Assembly (NCBI GenBank): GCA_029851415.1
Contig: CM056743.1
Location: 91,052,501-91,116,500 of the forward strand
DNA from: Eretmocerus hayati
Taxonomy: Eukaryota; Arthropoda; Insecta; Hymenoptera; Aphelinidae
Length of the DNA stretch: 64,000 nt
Reading direction: 5' to 3'
The notes below the pieces were generated by a model. The model worked only from the letters and a program-made list of their open reading frames with translations. It had not been told where the DNA came from and made no database searches. The position numbers were made by a program, and so were the translations under genes. Positions within the stretch are counted from its first letter, which is position 1; every line of letters begins with the position of its first letter. This document shows, one piece after another, positions 35,985 through 46,224 of the stretch.

Positions 35985-37143
35985 GTACATTAGGGTGAGC
36001 CGAAGAAGGACTTTTTTCGAGAGTCTATACGCCCTATCGTGGAGATGTTGAGATTGTACATAGATATGTGAAAAAAATTTCGGCGGACGCTGAGGAATGA
36101 GATTTTAGGTCCCAGCAAGAGCCATCAAGCTTTTATCAAAATTAACACAGGTTTAAATGGGAATGTGCCTAAGTCGGCACTCTTTTCTTCCTAACTTTGC
36201 TCGCATTTCTGGCGTATCCAAGCATTTTTCAACGTACTTTAGCTCATTTCAAAGCTTGTTCCAGTTTAATTCCAGTCCATACAAAATGTGCTAAAGTACG
36301 TTCAATTTCAGACAACCAGAGGAAATCTATCTCAACTTCTCTAAAAAGTGATCATTATCAGAAATTCCAAAAATAGGGCGATTCTCTCTCCAAACTTTGC
36401 TTGTATTTCAGGTGCATCTGAACATTCTTCAACGTGTTTCAATCCATTTTAAAGCTTGTCACCAAACCTACAAAATGAGCTGAAGTACGTCCAATTTCGA
36501 CTAGCCCGAACCAATCTATCTCAATTTTTCTAAATAGTGATTGGTTTTGAAAAATCCGGAAATAAGCGACTTCTCCCCTCCGCCTCACTCCTTCGAAAAC
36601 TTAAAATGGAAAAATTGAGGTAGATTGGCTCGGATAAGTCGAAATGGGACGCACTTTAGCTCATTTTGTAGGTTTTGTGACAAGCATAAAAATGGATTGA
36701 AACACGTTGAAGAATGTTCAGATGCACCAGAAATACAAGCAAAGTTTGAACTGAGAATTGCCCTATTATTGGAATTCTTAATAATGATCACTTTCTGGAA
36801 AAATTGAGATAGATTCCCTCTGGTTAGTTGAAATTGGACGTACTTGAACACATTTTGTAGGATTTGGAACAAGCTTCAAAATGAGCTAAAGTACTTTGAA
36901 AAATGCTTGGATGCGCCGGAAATGCTAGCAAAGTTAGGAAGAAAAGAGTGCCGAATTAGGCACATTCCCATTTAAACCTGCATTAATTTTGATAAAAGCT
37001 TGATGGATCTTGTTGGGACCTAAAATCTCATTTCTTAGCGTCCAGCAAAATTTTTTCCCCATCTATATGTACAAACACAACATTTCCACGCTAGGGCGTA
37101 TCCATTTTCGAAAGAAGCCCTTTTTCGGCCAACCCTAATGTAC
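35985..37143. mobile_element. 1.16-kb foldback with TGTACATTAGGGTG-like ends
   Basis: GTACATTAGGGTGAGCCGAA at the left is mirrored by TTCGGCCAACCCTAATGTAC at the right. Arms of ~400 bp are visible, with internal repeats around AGCTCATTTTGTAGG and AAGCTTGTTCC. Half of its right arm is duplicated at 45434-45605. TGTACA is itself palindromic, so the exact target duplication cannot be fixed. Confidence 0.7.
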
Positions 37144-38130
37144 ATTCGTGACCGAAAATTAGCCATGTAATTAACTTTTTCACGATTTTGTCAGTTCATA
37201 CCATGTTACCCCCTAAAAGTCAATTCATCTAGGCGGAAACAACTTTCAAGTGTGATGGGAATAGATAAAATCTGCGCGAGGAAATTTCTACGTCAACTTC
37301 ATTATTTTTGCGGAAGAATGTAAGGGCAAAATTTCAGTTTCATGCATGTCAGTTCCGTGCATTCTGAAGTCGTCCCCTGGGATACTCAATAGCACGAAAA
37401 GGAGAAAGAAATGAAATTGTCTGCTCCAGAGCATGTATATCCTACTCAAACCAACCGCAAATGTCAGTTCCGTGTACTACTTTCCCGATGTCTTATACAT
37501 GTGAAAATGACATATACCGTTCTAGCTCGTTGCAAAAAAAATTCGGCATATGTTTCATCGCATATTATCACTCAATGGACGTAAAGGAATGTGACAAGTT
37601 GGGATAGACATGCGGGGCATCAATTTTCAACTTCTGAATTTTTGGGTACAAAACGGGTAAGTTATCGCGATAATACCCACATATAAACCTTTAGCAAGCT
37701 TACTTCGAAGCTTTTTGGAAAGTTCCTATGTGGAAAAGCTCCTTGGAATACTACTGAAAGATTTTCAAAAGGTTTCTGGCACGTTTTTGGAATGTTCCTG
37801 ATTTATTTCTGAAGTGTTTCTGAAACGTTTTTGGCAGGTTTCTGGGAGATTCCTAGGAGTTCTATCGTATAGCATCTTCGATTCAATATTATTCTCAACT
37901 ATTCCTGCAATATTTCACTGACAATATGTCATCAATCTTGATTCAGAGAAAATATTGTAAGGGTTCTGAAAGGTTGCTAGAAGATTTGAAAGCAATATAC
38001 CAAAAGGATGGCTTTCAAGTATCCCATAAATATTTGACTGGCAAGTTTAGCAACCTCGCGCTAAAAGATTCAGAAAGATTCCTCAAATTTTCCAGAAATA
38101 TTACAAATTCGTTTGAACAAATTATAGAGT
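37144..38130. repeat. Segment duplicated at 45606-46220 plus 57131-57344
   Basis: Same order of landmarks in both copies: CATTCGTGACCGAAAATTAG, GTTACCCCC, AACTTTCAAGTGTGATGGGA, GGGTACAAAACGGG, TTTAGCAAGCTTACTTCGAA. It supplies an empty site for the TTAA element at 46225. The right part merges into GAAA/TTTC-word repeat. Confidence 0.75.
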
Positions 38131-38149
38131 AATAACTTAATTCGATTCG

Positions 38150-38520
38150 TGTTCAGCGACCCTCAAAACCCCCGAGTTATATTTTTCCGGGTTTTACCAT
38201 TGTTCTCCAAGGCCGAAAAGAATTTTTTCGCTCAAATTATTTGAACAACTTTGTTTAAACAAATTGTGGAGGAATAATTCCATCGGATTCGAGTTCAGCG
38301 ACCCTCAAAACCCTTTGAATATATTTATTCAGATTTTTCCATTTTTTACCGAGGCCGAAAACATTTTTTCCGCTCAAATTGTTTACACAACTTTGTTTAA
38401 ACTAATTGTAGAGGAATAATTCCACCGGATTCGAGTTCAGCGACCCTCAAAACCCCCGAGATATAATTTTCCGCATTTTTCCATTGTTCACCAAGGCCAA
38501 AAATAATTTTTCATTGGATT
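38150..38520. repeat. ~134-bp tandem unit, right arm
   Basis: Inverted copies of the 28090-28552 units, with ACCAAGGCCGAAAA, AACCCCCGAG and TTACACAACTTTGTTTAAAC landmarks. Confidence 0.8.
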
Positions 38521-38677
38521 GAGCGGCTCTCATGCAGATGCTTTGGAATATATTTTTCAAGGTCCCTTATTGTTCACCAAGACCGGGAAGGAATATCGAA
38601 AAATCGTCCAATTCGAAATCTTCGACGGATCGGAATAACCCTTTCAAGTATGGCTTTTATGGATCATCCGGTAACCT

Positions 38678-38751
38678 GACTCGCTGGCCACGAGGATAAG
38701 GTGTCCGACTTCTAACCGAAAGGTCGTGGGTTCGAATCCCACCATCGGCCA
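38678..38751 (+). tRNA. tRNA-like cassette (Arg-UCU-like), right arm of the 11.4-kb element
   Basis: Inverted copy of 27852-27925. T arm GTGGG-TTCGAAT-CCCAC is intact, the B box is perfect, and a T-run follows at about 38781-38790. It reads outward to the terminus at 39012. Confidence 0.6.
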
Positions 38752-39012
38752 CGGGTGTCGACAGTGGAGAGGCCGGTGATAATTTTTTTTCATTTTTGAG
38801 CCATTCTCATCTTTTTTTTTCTTTCAGACTCTTCCAGGTGCGTTCCAGGAAGTAAAATGAATATTCTGTAATTTGCAATTCTGGGTGAACGATCCCCTGA
38901 TAAGTTGCCTGATTAATCAGCCGATGAATCAGCTGATTTTTTGGGTGATATTTTGGCATGCTCAATCAGGCGATTTATCAGCTGATTAATCACCCGATTT
39001 TTTTCGGCAGGG

Positions 39013-39435
39013 GAGAGATTTGTTTGTATAGATGTGAGACACCCTGGATCTGTCCACGACCAAACATGGTTTGATAGAAGCGCACTAAAAATGATTTTAG
39101 AAAGGAGGAATATTGTAGAAGCTAACGTAGGATATTATATTTCCTCTGAGTTCAGATTATCAATTTTTTCTTCACTTAAAGGAATTCTTTTGGGTTATCC
39201 AGGGTATGCTTGTGAGAGGTATTTATTCACACCTATTCCAACGCCATCAAATCAAGCACATGAAGCTTTCAATGAAAGTCTCATCACAACAAGAAGTTTC
39301 ATTGAAAGAGTCTTTGGGCGATGGAAGAAAAAGTTTCCCTGTTTGCAGGGAGTTCTACGCACCATGTTGGACACATCAATTGCTATCATCTGCGCAACAG
39401 CTGTGCTGTGGAATATCCATGTGAATCTGAATCGT
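39013..39435 (+). pseudogene. PIF/Harbinger transposase gene, 3' part of exon 4
   Basis: Resumes the broken exon in frame. The second catalytic Asp lies in VRHPGSVHD, the family's GSxHD box. The catalytic Glu lies in TTRSFIERVFGRWKKKFPCL, the RxxIE box. With the first Asp upstream, the complete DDE set is intact. The frame ends about 350 residues from the first Met, close to the usual length of HARBI1-type proteins, where a second CCCTGCCG-ended element begins after the codons for VNLNR. The natural C terminus was not located. Confidence 0.85.
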
Positions 39436-39830
39436 CCCTGCCGAAAAAAAGCAGCTGATTTCTCAGCTGAGAAATCAGCTGAGATCACAGGTGACTTCAC
39501 AGCTGAGATCTTAGCTGAGATCACAGCTGATTTCCCATGCCAAATTCACAGCTGAATTCTCAGCTGTGATCTCAGCTGATATTTTAAGATTTATTTATTA
39601 AAAATAAATTCCTCTCCAAGCTTACTAGACTAATTTTTCATGTTCTAGGTGGTTAAGTGTCGCACCTAGATTAAGAAAAAACGTATTTAAATCATTAAAA
39701 ATTTGCACTTACGGGGATTTGAACCTGGGCCCTTCACCTTACAGCAACTCACTAGCCACGACACTTAGCCGACTGCGCCATCGAGGATGTGTCAGTGGGA
39801 GATACAGAACAGGTATATCAGGATTTCGGT
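39436..39830. mobile_element. Second CCCTGCCG-ended element, one end visible
   Basis: Begins CCCTGCCGAAAAAAAGCAGC directly in the Harbinger exon. It continues with many copies of TCAGCTGAGATCACAGC-like words, then AAATTC/CATGCCAAA and a minus-strand tRNA-like unit ~270 bp in: the same order as the arm at 27602. The matching right end was not found in the window, so the right limit given is arbitrary. Confidence 0.7.
39703..39789 (-). tRNA. tRNA-like cassette in the 39436 element
   Basis: Minus strand: a near-consensus A box TGGCGCAGTCGGCTAAG, anticodon-loop context GCTGTAAG (Tyr-GUA-like), B box GGTTCAAATCC and T-runs further on. The body is longer than a standard tRNA and stems are imperfect. 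Confidence 0.5.
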
Positions 39831-40440
39831 CTGTCCTGGATAAGGTTCAGAGTGTAATAAAATAACTGTTATAATATTTGCTAACTCACTTGACTTGAAG
39901 TACTGCTATTTTCGTACTTTATATTTATTTCTATGAATGATCCAGAGAAAAAAATACTCCAAAATTAATGGAACAGGTGGAAGGGGGAAATCATTCATAT
40001 AGCTTTCGGTTTCCTTTTGTTGGGAGGAGAAAACCAACTTTCGGCCGATTGAGCCTTCTCCTTTCTCTCTTGTTGCTTTTACGGCCACGTATATATAAGG
40101 TAAGTGTACCTAATATCCCCCCTAAGCCGTTTTGCCCATAGTTTTTGTCCACTCGAATATTTTTCAACGTCCCTTAGCTTACTTTGAAGCTTGTTCCAAG
40201 GCCTTCAAAACGAGCTAAGGTAGGTTCAATCTCGACCGACTCGAGCTGGGCCATCACAGTTTTGCCAAGAAATGTTTTTTTGCGAGTTTGCAAAAGGGTG
40301 TACCCAACGTGCCCCCATTAGCAATTTCCTCAACAGCTCTGGTCTACCTCAACATTTTTTAATGTACTATGGCTCATTATGAAGCTTATTTTAAGACCTT
40401 GATTCCCAAAGATTCTCACAGTACAGCAGGAATATATGGC
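39830..40440. other. Unassigned sequence
   Basis: No gene recognised. The segment near 40110-40300 resembles the interior of the 35985 foldback (TTCAACGTCCCTTAGCT, AAGCTTGTTCC), so it is probably a decayed relative. Confidence 0.35.
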
Positions 40441-41577
40441 GATGATGAGATTCACGAAACATTATATTCCACTGAAATCTGTCAGAAAGCATTCAAAAAT
40501 CGTTCGGAATAAGATTGCTGGAATATTTACAATGAAATTTTTGAGAACAACTTCGGAATACTACTTTTGGAAGATCCACTGGAATCTTTCAGCAAACCTC
40601 CACGAACTTGGCCCGAATATTTTATTGGGAGGAAATTGAAGACAGACTGCCAGTGGATCATCGCAGGCATAATAAGATGTTTTTGGAGTATTGCACTGGG
40701 ATCTTTGGAAGAGCACTCAGGTACCGATCAACAGTGTTCCAGAAAGCATTCAGAAACTTTATCGAAAATCTTCCGATGCAAGATTGCTTGGATGTTGTCG
40801 TGCAATATTGCAGAAATATTCAGAAGTCATTTTTTTGCAATATTACACTGGAATCTTTCAGTAATCTTTCAGGAATCTTCCAAAAATCTTCCGGACCAGG
40901 ATTGCTGGAATGTTGTTTGTAGAATATTGCAGGGATATTTTGAAGTAATATCGCTAGAATATTGCACTGGAATCTCTCAGAAAGCTTTTAGAAATCTTTC
41001 AAGAGTTTTCTCCATCACAATTGCTGAGAAATTGTCAATTGATGAAATATATGAAAGCCATACTTTTGGGATATTGCAAAAATTCTTCAAAGGACTATAT
41101 ATTGGAAAACCTCTTGAGAATTTCTCCGAATCAATATTGCTGAAAGATTGTCAGGAATATTGCAAGAATGTTTGAAGATGATGTTTTGCAAATATTGCAC
41201 TGAAATCTTATCGAGGAAGCTCTCAGAAACCTCTCAAAAATCTTCCAGGAAGCTCCCAAAGACCTCCCAAAGACCTTCCAGTGCAAGGTTGCTGGAAAAG
41301 TGTCGTGCAACATTGCAGAAATATTCCCAAGTCAAACTCTTGGAATGTTGCACTAAAATCTTTCAGAAACCTTTCAGAAATCTTTCAGCGTAAGGTTTCT
41401 GAAAGATTGTTCGTAATATTTCATGAAATATTTCTGGGAGCTTCCTGGGGGATTGCTATGGAATATTCCAACGGAATATTATGAAATATTTCCTGAAATA
41501 TTCCTGGAAGATTTCTGGAAGATTCCATTGAAATATTCCAGTGAAATATTTTCTTGAAATATTCCCATGCTGTGTGG
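40440..41577. repeat. GAAA/TTTC-word repeat block (1.1 kb)
   Basis: Degenerate repeat of GGAATCTTTCAG, AATATTGCA and CTTCCAGGAA words ending in ATTCCCATGCTGTGTGGG at the break in the gypsy pol frame. Long open frames across it are side effects of stop-poor repeats. Confidence 0.6.
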
Positions 41578-42807
41578 GTACTGTCTGTTCATTCAATTTT
41601 CGAAAGTCTGTCGCGAATCGCCACCGTTTGTTGCCGTTCTTGTCGGGAGGTTTAGGCACAACCCAACAGTTTGCTGAGTATGGAGTCCTGGAGTGCTCTA
41701 TTATGCCTAAATCTAGTAATTTATCTATCTCTTCCTGCATGATCTTCTGTAATTTAGGCGGTACCCGGTATCTCTTGCATTTGATAGGCTTGTCTGTTTT
41801 TAATTTGATTCTATGTTTGAGAATATTCGTAGTCGTTGAAGGTTCTCCATCAAGAGCAAATCTCCAGGGGTTGATACTCAGCAAACGTCGTACATGCGCG
41901 ATTTCCTCATCTGTGCAACCTTCGACGTCTACAAGTTTCATCAATTTCTCAACGCGTTCTTCGGTTTCCTGCCGCGTATGCACATTTTTCGGTTGCTGCT
42001 CCGACTCAGCATTTAGTTCCCTGCGCATTCCCATTTTGCGGACTACGCAGTTCTTTTCTCGCTTCTTGCTGACCTCACCAGCAAATTTTCCATGAGGGAG
42101 AATCGTTTCGCAAGGTAGTATTTCAACACACGGCTCTGGAATTTCTATTGCATTGCTCCTTAAATTCAAAATTTCCGCATATGTATAACCATCGTGATTC
42201 TATGCTACAAAATTTCCAAAAAGAACTCCTGGTGCTAATTTCTTCAATGGCACCCATCCGACTTCCTCACTATTGTTCACTTTTACTCGAATAATACTCG
42301 TGGTTCCTGTTGGCAAATGGATTTTTTCTTCAGAATCAAAGGGAATTTCATATTTATTTATTCGTAGACATTTTTCTCTCGCGTCTACTATTGCTCCATG
42401 CTTCGTAGGAAAGTCCCAACCTATAAGGCCATCAGTTTTTACAGGAAATTCATTCGGCACAATATGGACCTCTGCGTCCCAACCATTTATCTTCATCATT
42501 ATTTTCCCCAAAGACTCGACTTTTCCATTTGTCACGCCCGTAATTGAAACCGTTTCTTCTCTGTCTATTTGAATTCGAGGGTGAACTTTGCTCTCTTTGA
42601 TTATACATATATCGGTTCCTGAATCCACATAAAATCTTGCGCGTGTACACTTTATTTCATCGCTAAAAATTGTTACTACTGGTGGGCATCTTCCCGTTTT
42701 CAAACACCTTATTGAAACGATTCTCTTGTCATTTTTCTTTCTACTCTCGATTTCTTTGAGCTGCTCGTCGCCTGAGGTTGCCGGCGAGCAGTCTATTGGT
42801 TTAAACG
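41578..42807 (-). pseudogene. Gypsy Pol fragment: protease and N-terminal reverse transcriptase
   Basis: This would be made as a Gag-Pol fusion by a -1 shift at the TTTAAAC site. The retropepsin motif FYVDSGTD lies near 42620, and GLIGWDF is the likely flap-to-C-terminal landmark. One in-frame TAG (42200-42202) interrupts the frame between protease and RT; the same frame then continues. RT start blocks are seen: KRYRVPPKLQKIMQEEIDKL, GIIEHSRTPYSANCWVVPKP and RFATDFRKLNEQTVP, ending just before the expected PLP block. RT catalytic YxDD is absent because of truncation. It is therefore dead. The family call rests on RT and protease motifs; the clade within Ty3/gypsy is not set. Confidence 0.87.
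42760..42806 (-). promoter_or_regulatory. -1 ribosomal frameshift signal at the gag-pol junction
   Basis: Minus strand: T-TTA-AAC in the gag frame (42799-42805), then 7 nt, then a stem CTGCTCG...CGAGCAG with extra GCC/GGC pairing. Gag ends in TAG one codon after the heptamer and pol is open in the -1 frame. Heptamer, spacer and stem all match the canonical arrangement. Confidence 0.88.
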
Positions 42808-44733
42808 ACCCTGTTCATTTTGACCCTGGTTTCCCCGCGGTTGCCCCGCGTCTTGGGAATTTTCCGACCTATCACCTCCCGCTCCGGTATTTCTGCTGTC
42901 GCTGCTATCCGATCTCTCATTTCCTCCCTTCGCCCTATTGCCTCTGAATTTTAAGAACTCTTCGCGTGATATTTTTTCTGTAGCAAAATCCTCCATCAAA
43001 CTTGAGCATAGCCATACTGGGTGAAATCCCTTCTTGCAGTATGCACATTCTACTCTCTTTGGGCAATATCTCGCAAAATGACCACTTCCATTGCACACTC
43101 GACATAGTAATCCGTTCGCGTTCTGTCGATTTTGATTGAACCTTCGATCATAATTATGACTGTTGTGTCGTGGATTTCTCTGTGCATTTGTGTGTGTATG
43201 TGTCTGTGTATTCGTTCGTTGATTCGTGTGTGTTTCTGTCCGTGGTTCTGTTTCCGTCCTTAGTATGCTTGCTTGATTTGATGTTCTCGCGTACATTTCG
43301 TTTTGTCTATATTTATTCCTTGCCTCAATCGCGTATATTCCGGCTTCTCTCAATGTTCTCGGTTTCTGTATCATTACTTCCATTCTGATTCTATCGTCCA
43401 GTAGACACAAAAATCTGTCCTTAGCCGCTTTTTCCACGTCTTTCCTTCTAACCTCTCTTACGCTCTCATCATCGTCCAACGCGAGTTTCATCATAATTTC
43501 ATATCGATCGGCTAACGTTTGTATTCTTCTTTGCAAATCTTCCGGCTCTTCGTTGGTTTTCACGCTCAAGGTTCTTATTTCGAAAATAATATTGTCCGGA
43601 GATTCTACGACCCTATACCTTTCAAAAATTGCGTTCAAATATTCTTCCACTGTTCTAAAATCCTCAAATTTATTGTAAAAGCCCGTCCTGGCGTTCCCTT
43701 TCAGTCTGTCTTGAATTCGGTCTAGTATATATCTTTGGTCATCCTCACACAGGTTTTTGGGTACCAACCTTCTGACTCTACTCATATAACTTGTTAACGT
43801 TAACGGTGATCCATCGAATTCCGGTATTCTAATCAAGTCTTTCTTTTCATCTTTCGTCAGTCGTCTATATTCTGAATTTACTATCGGTTGGTGTGCGACC
43901 CAAGTCGTATCCGGTGGGTCTGTCTGTCTGTATTGTCTCTGGTGTGAGTGGTTTATGTTTTGTGTGTTCATCTGGTCGTAGTGCTGGTCCCGGTCGCTTG
44001 TGTTTTGTGGTCTCATCGGGGATGAGTGAAAAATTGGCTCTCGGTTGCTATTAAATGAAGTATCATTTTGATTTTGAATGTAGCCCAAATCTGTTGGATA
44101 GTCTGGTGGCATGTGTCCCGGTCTGTACTGTGATAAATCGGGTGTATTATTCCGTGCATTATTTCCGTTGCTCGGTCCTGTTGAATAGTGTGGTGGTATG
44201 TGTCCTGGTCTGTATTGTGATAAATCGGGTGTGTTATTCCGCGCGTTATTTCCGTTGCTCGGTCTACACGATTCCGTTCGATTTTGTGTGTGTCTTTCTG
44301 GGGTCTGATCGCGTTCCGGGATAATGTTCCGTGGCGGTATGGGGCTATCTGCTCTGCTACCGTTTCGGAGTATTTGGAACATTCCATCTATCTGTGACTG
44401 GAGATTTTCATTGGTATCTCGAACGTATTGGAACATTGCTTTCAACGTATCACCAAAACTGTGTCCCGAATGGTTTGACCGCGGACGTGCTTGTTCTTCC
44501 CTGGGTGTGTTAGTGTCGTGTGTTTGTTCGTGTGATAGTAATTCTTGCATCTCTGTATCGTCAAATTCTGTTCGAAGATTTTCGGACTCTATGTCACTCA
44601 GTTCATTGTTCACAGGCAATAAGTCTTCGGGGTTCTCTTCCGTCCTCACGTCTCTCGTTGAATCTCTACTATTTCTTCTGCGTAAGTCCGTTGCAGATTT
44701 TGCTTTAACGAATGCTTTTACTTTTCCAAACAT
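42793..44733 (-). CDS. Gypsy Gag, 646 residues, intact frame
   Basis: Structural protein of the retrotransposon particle. The N-terminal third is acidic and Arg/Ser-rich and low in complexity. Residues ~90-260 carry a Pro/Asn/Arg-rich stretch with a duplicated ~33-residue block (SNGNNARNNTPDLSQYRPGH twice). A capsid-like region follows at ~285-480 (LIRIPEFDGSPLTLTSYMSR...). The C terminus has two zinc knuckles: CRVCNGSGHFARYC (C-x2-C-x4-H-x4-C) and CAYCKKGFHPVWLC (C-x2-C-x4-H-x4-C). The stop lies one codon past a TTTAAAC slippery heptamer. Frame and knuckles are intact although pol is broken. Confidence 0.88.
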   Translation of the reverse strand: MFGKVKAFVKAKSATDLRRRNSRDSTRDVRTEENPEDLLPVNNELSDIESENLRTEFDDTEMQELLSHEQTHDTNTPREEQARPRSNHSGHSFGDTLKAMFQYVRDTNENLQSQIDGMFQILRNGSRADSPIPPRNIIPERDQTPERHTQNRTESCRPSNGNNARNNTPDLSQYRPGHIPPHYSTGPSNGNNARNNTPDLSQYRPGHMPPDYPTDLGYIQNQNDTSFNSNREPIFHSSPMRPQNTSDRDQHYDQMNTQNINHSHQRQYRQTDPPDTTWVAHQPIVNSEYRRLTKDEKKDLIRIPEFDGSPLTLTSYMSRVRRLVPKNLCEDDQRYILDRIQDRLKGNARTGFYNKFEDFRTVEEYLNAIFERYRVVESPDNIIFEIRTLSVKTNEEPEDLQRRIQTLADRYEIMMKLALDDDESVREVRRKDVEKAAKDRFLCLLDDRIRMEVMIQKPRTLREAGIYAIEARNKYRQNEMYARTSNQASILRTETEPRTETHTNQRTNTQTHTHTNAQRNPRHNSHNYDRRFNQNRQNANGLLCRVCNGSGHFARYCPKRVECAYCKKGFHPVWLCSSLMEDFATEKISREEFLKFRGNRAKGGNERSDSSDSRNTGAGGDRSENSQDAGQPRGNQGQNEQGRLNQ

Positions 44734-45129
44734 TTTTCAAGAGACTTGGGGGCTTGGAAGAGAGAAATTTGATAGTGAGACCTATTAGATTAGACTTACT
44801 GCGACGCAGCTCGGAGGGCGATGGTGATAGCGATGATCACTGCGTACATTCCCTCCTGGGATTTTCGTTCTGCGTAGATACTCGTTGGATGCTACGGTGC
44901 GTCGCCCTGATGTTGGCGGGTGGGATGCGCTGCCTGGATGTTGTGCGGCTGCTAGTCTTCACCTGATGTTGATAGGTGGCTGGTTGGTCCACTCTTTACT
45001 TGTATCCCACGACGTCTGTAGCGATGTTGAATTGCAGCTCTTGTATCGTATAATTCACTCGCCCGAGTCTACTCACGGATGTTTTCGCGAGAAAAAAATT
45101 GTTTCTAAGTCGTACATACCTAGCACCAC
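44734..45129 (-). other. Gypsy leader and probable primer-binding site
   Basis: Between 5' LTR and gag start. Next to the LTR the minus strand reads GTGGTGCTAGGTATG; starting one base in, TGGTGCTAGGTATG would pair with a tRNA 3' end of TAGCACCA type. The tRNA was not identified. No gene otherwise. Confidence 0.5.
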
Positions 45130-45430
45130 TGTTACGTGGGGTGTCGGCGACAAAGAAAGACTCAGATATATATATATATATATTAAAATGAGGTGAACTA
45201 TAAATATGCTGTGTAATTGATGTAAAGAGTGGGTGAGCAGTCTGACGCGGCGCGCGCGAGTCGAGGATTATATATCCTCGGCTCGATGCGCGTCGTGTAC
45301 AGACACAAAGTGCAAAGTTCGGCAAAACGTGATCGCGCGATGCATTCCTTCAGGTGTGCATCGGCGATCGGTTTTGCAGAACCGGCGACAGGGTGATTGC
45401 TTAATGAGAGCAATCACCTATGTCGTCACA
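45130..45430 (-). repeat. Gypsy 5' LTR
   Basis: Minus strand TGTGACGACATAGG...CCACGTAACA. It contains a TATA-like GATATATAATCC and a plus-strand TA run (about 45168-45184). No second copy was seen in the window, so the boundaries rest on TG...CA, the neighbouring PBS-like site and the break with the duplicated flank. Confidence 0.7.
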
Positions 45431-46224
45431 CATTTAAACCTGCATTAATTTGAATAAAAGCTTGATGGATCTTGTTTGAACCTAAAATCTCATTTCTTAG
45501 CATCCAGCAAAATTTTTTTCCCATCTATATGTACAAACATCACATTTCCACGCTAGGGCGTATCGATTTTCGAAGAAAGCCCTTTTTCGGCCCACCCTAA
45601 TGTACATTCGTGACCGAAAATTAGCCATGTAATTAACTTTTTCGCGATTTTGTCAGTTCTGTGCATACCATGTTACCCCCCTAAAAGTCAGTTCATCCAG
45701 GTGGAAACAACTTTCAAGTGTGATGGGAATAGATGAAATCTGTGCGGGGAAATTTCTACGTGAACTTCATTATTTTTGCGGAAGAATTTAAGGGCAAAAT
45801 GTCAGTTTCATGCATGTCAGTTCCGTGCATTCTGAAGTCGTTCCCTGGGATACTCAATAGCACGAAAAGGGGAAAGAAATGAAATTGTCGGCTCCACAGC
45901 ATGTATATCCTACTCGAATCAAACATATAAATACGAATTTCTAGGCCATTTGGTCCCATTGCGTCAGGATTTCTCGCTAGACAACAAATTGTTAAAAACC
46001 GCAAATGTCAGTTCCGTGTACTACTTTCCCGATGTCTTATACATGTGAAAATGACATATACCGTTCTAGCTCGTTGCAGAAAAAATTCTGCATATGTTTT
46101 ATCTTATATTATCACTCAATGAATGTGGAGGATTGTGACAAGTTGGGATAAACATGCGGGGCATCAATTTTCATAATTTTTGGGTACAAAACGGGTAAGT
46201 TATCGCGATAATACCCATATTTAA
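45431..46224. repeat. Second copy of the 36966-37690 segment
   Basis: Nearly collinear with the first copy, apart from ~75 extra bases around 45915-45990. It is broken at TTAA (46221-46224) by a 10.9-kb element and continues at 57127. Confidence 0.8.

Larger units (their letters stand above)
27602..39012. mobile_element. 11.4-kb CCCTGCCG-ended TIR element inserted in the Harbinger exon, GA target duplication
   Basis: Starts CCCTGCCGGAAAAAATCGGG and ends with the inverse CCCGATTTTTTTCGGCAGGG. GA flanks both sides (27600-27601, 39013-39014), and deletion restores an open frame (AAG-GAG-AGA). Terminal arms of ~1 kb carry, from the end inward, repeats of AATCAGCTGATT, a unique block, a tRNA-like unit and a ~134-bp tandem unit. 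The interior is a nest of other elements: a hairpin cluster, a tandem array, a hAT-like foldback and an 1.16-kb foldback. No transposase is evident. Confidence 0.9.
41578..45430 (-). mobile_element. Ty3/gypsy retrotransposon, 5' half
   Basis: Minus-strand order: 5' LTR (45130-45430), leader, gag, protease and the start of RT. The rest of RT, RNase H, integrase and 3' LTR are missing: the frame is cut at ~41578 by the CCACACAGCATGGG repeat edge. It inserted into a copy of the sequence also found at ~36966 in the 35985 foldback arm. Confidence 0.88.

Noticed and set aside
2581..39789. Calling the tRNA-like units functional tRNA genes
   Set aside because: Acceptor stems do not pair and several anticodon or T stems are imperfect; only the internal promoter boxes are well kept.
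40567..41175. 202-codon open frame
   Set aside because: Repeat translation of the stop-poor GAAA/TTTC-word block; overlapping frames on both strands.
13960..41577. One giant element from the edge at 13932 to the inverted edge at 41577
   Set aside because: Flanks do not match as a target duplication, and the gypsy pol frame does not resume to the left of 13932.
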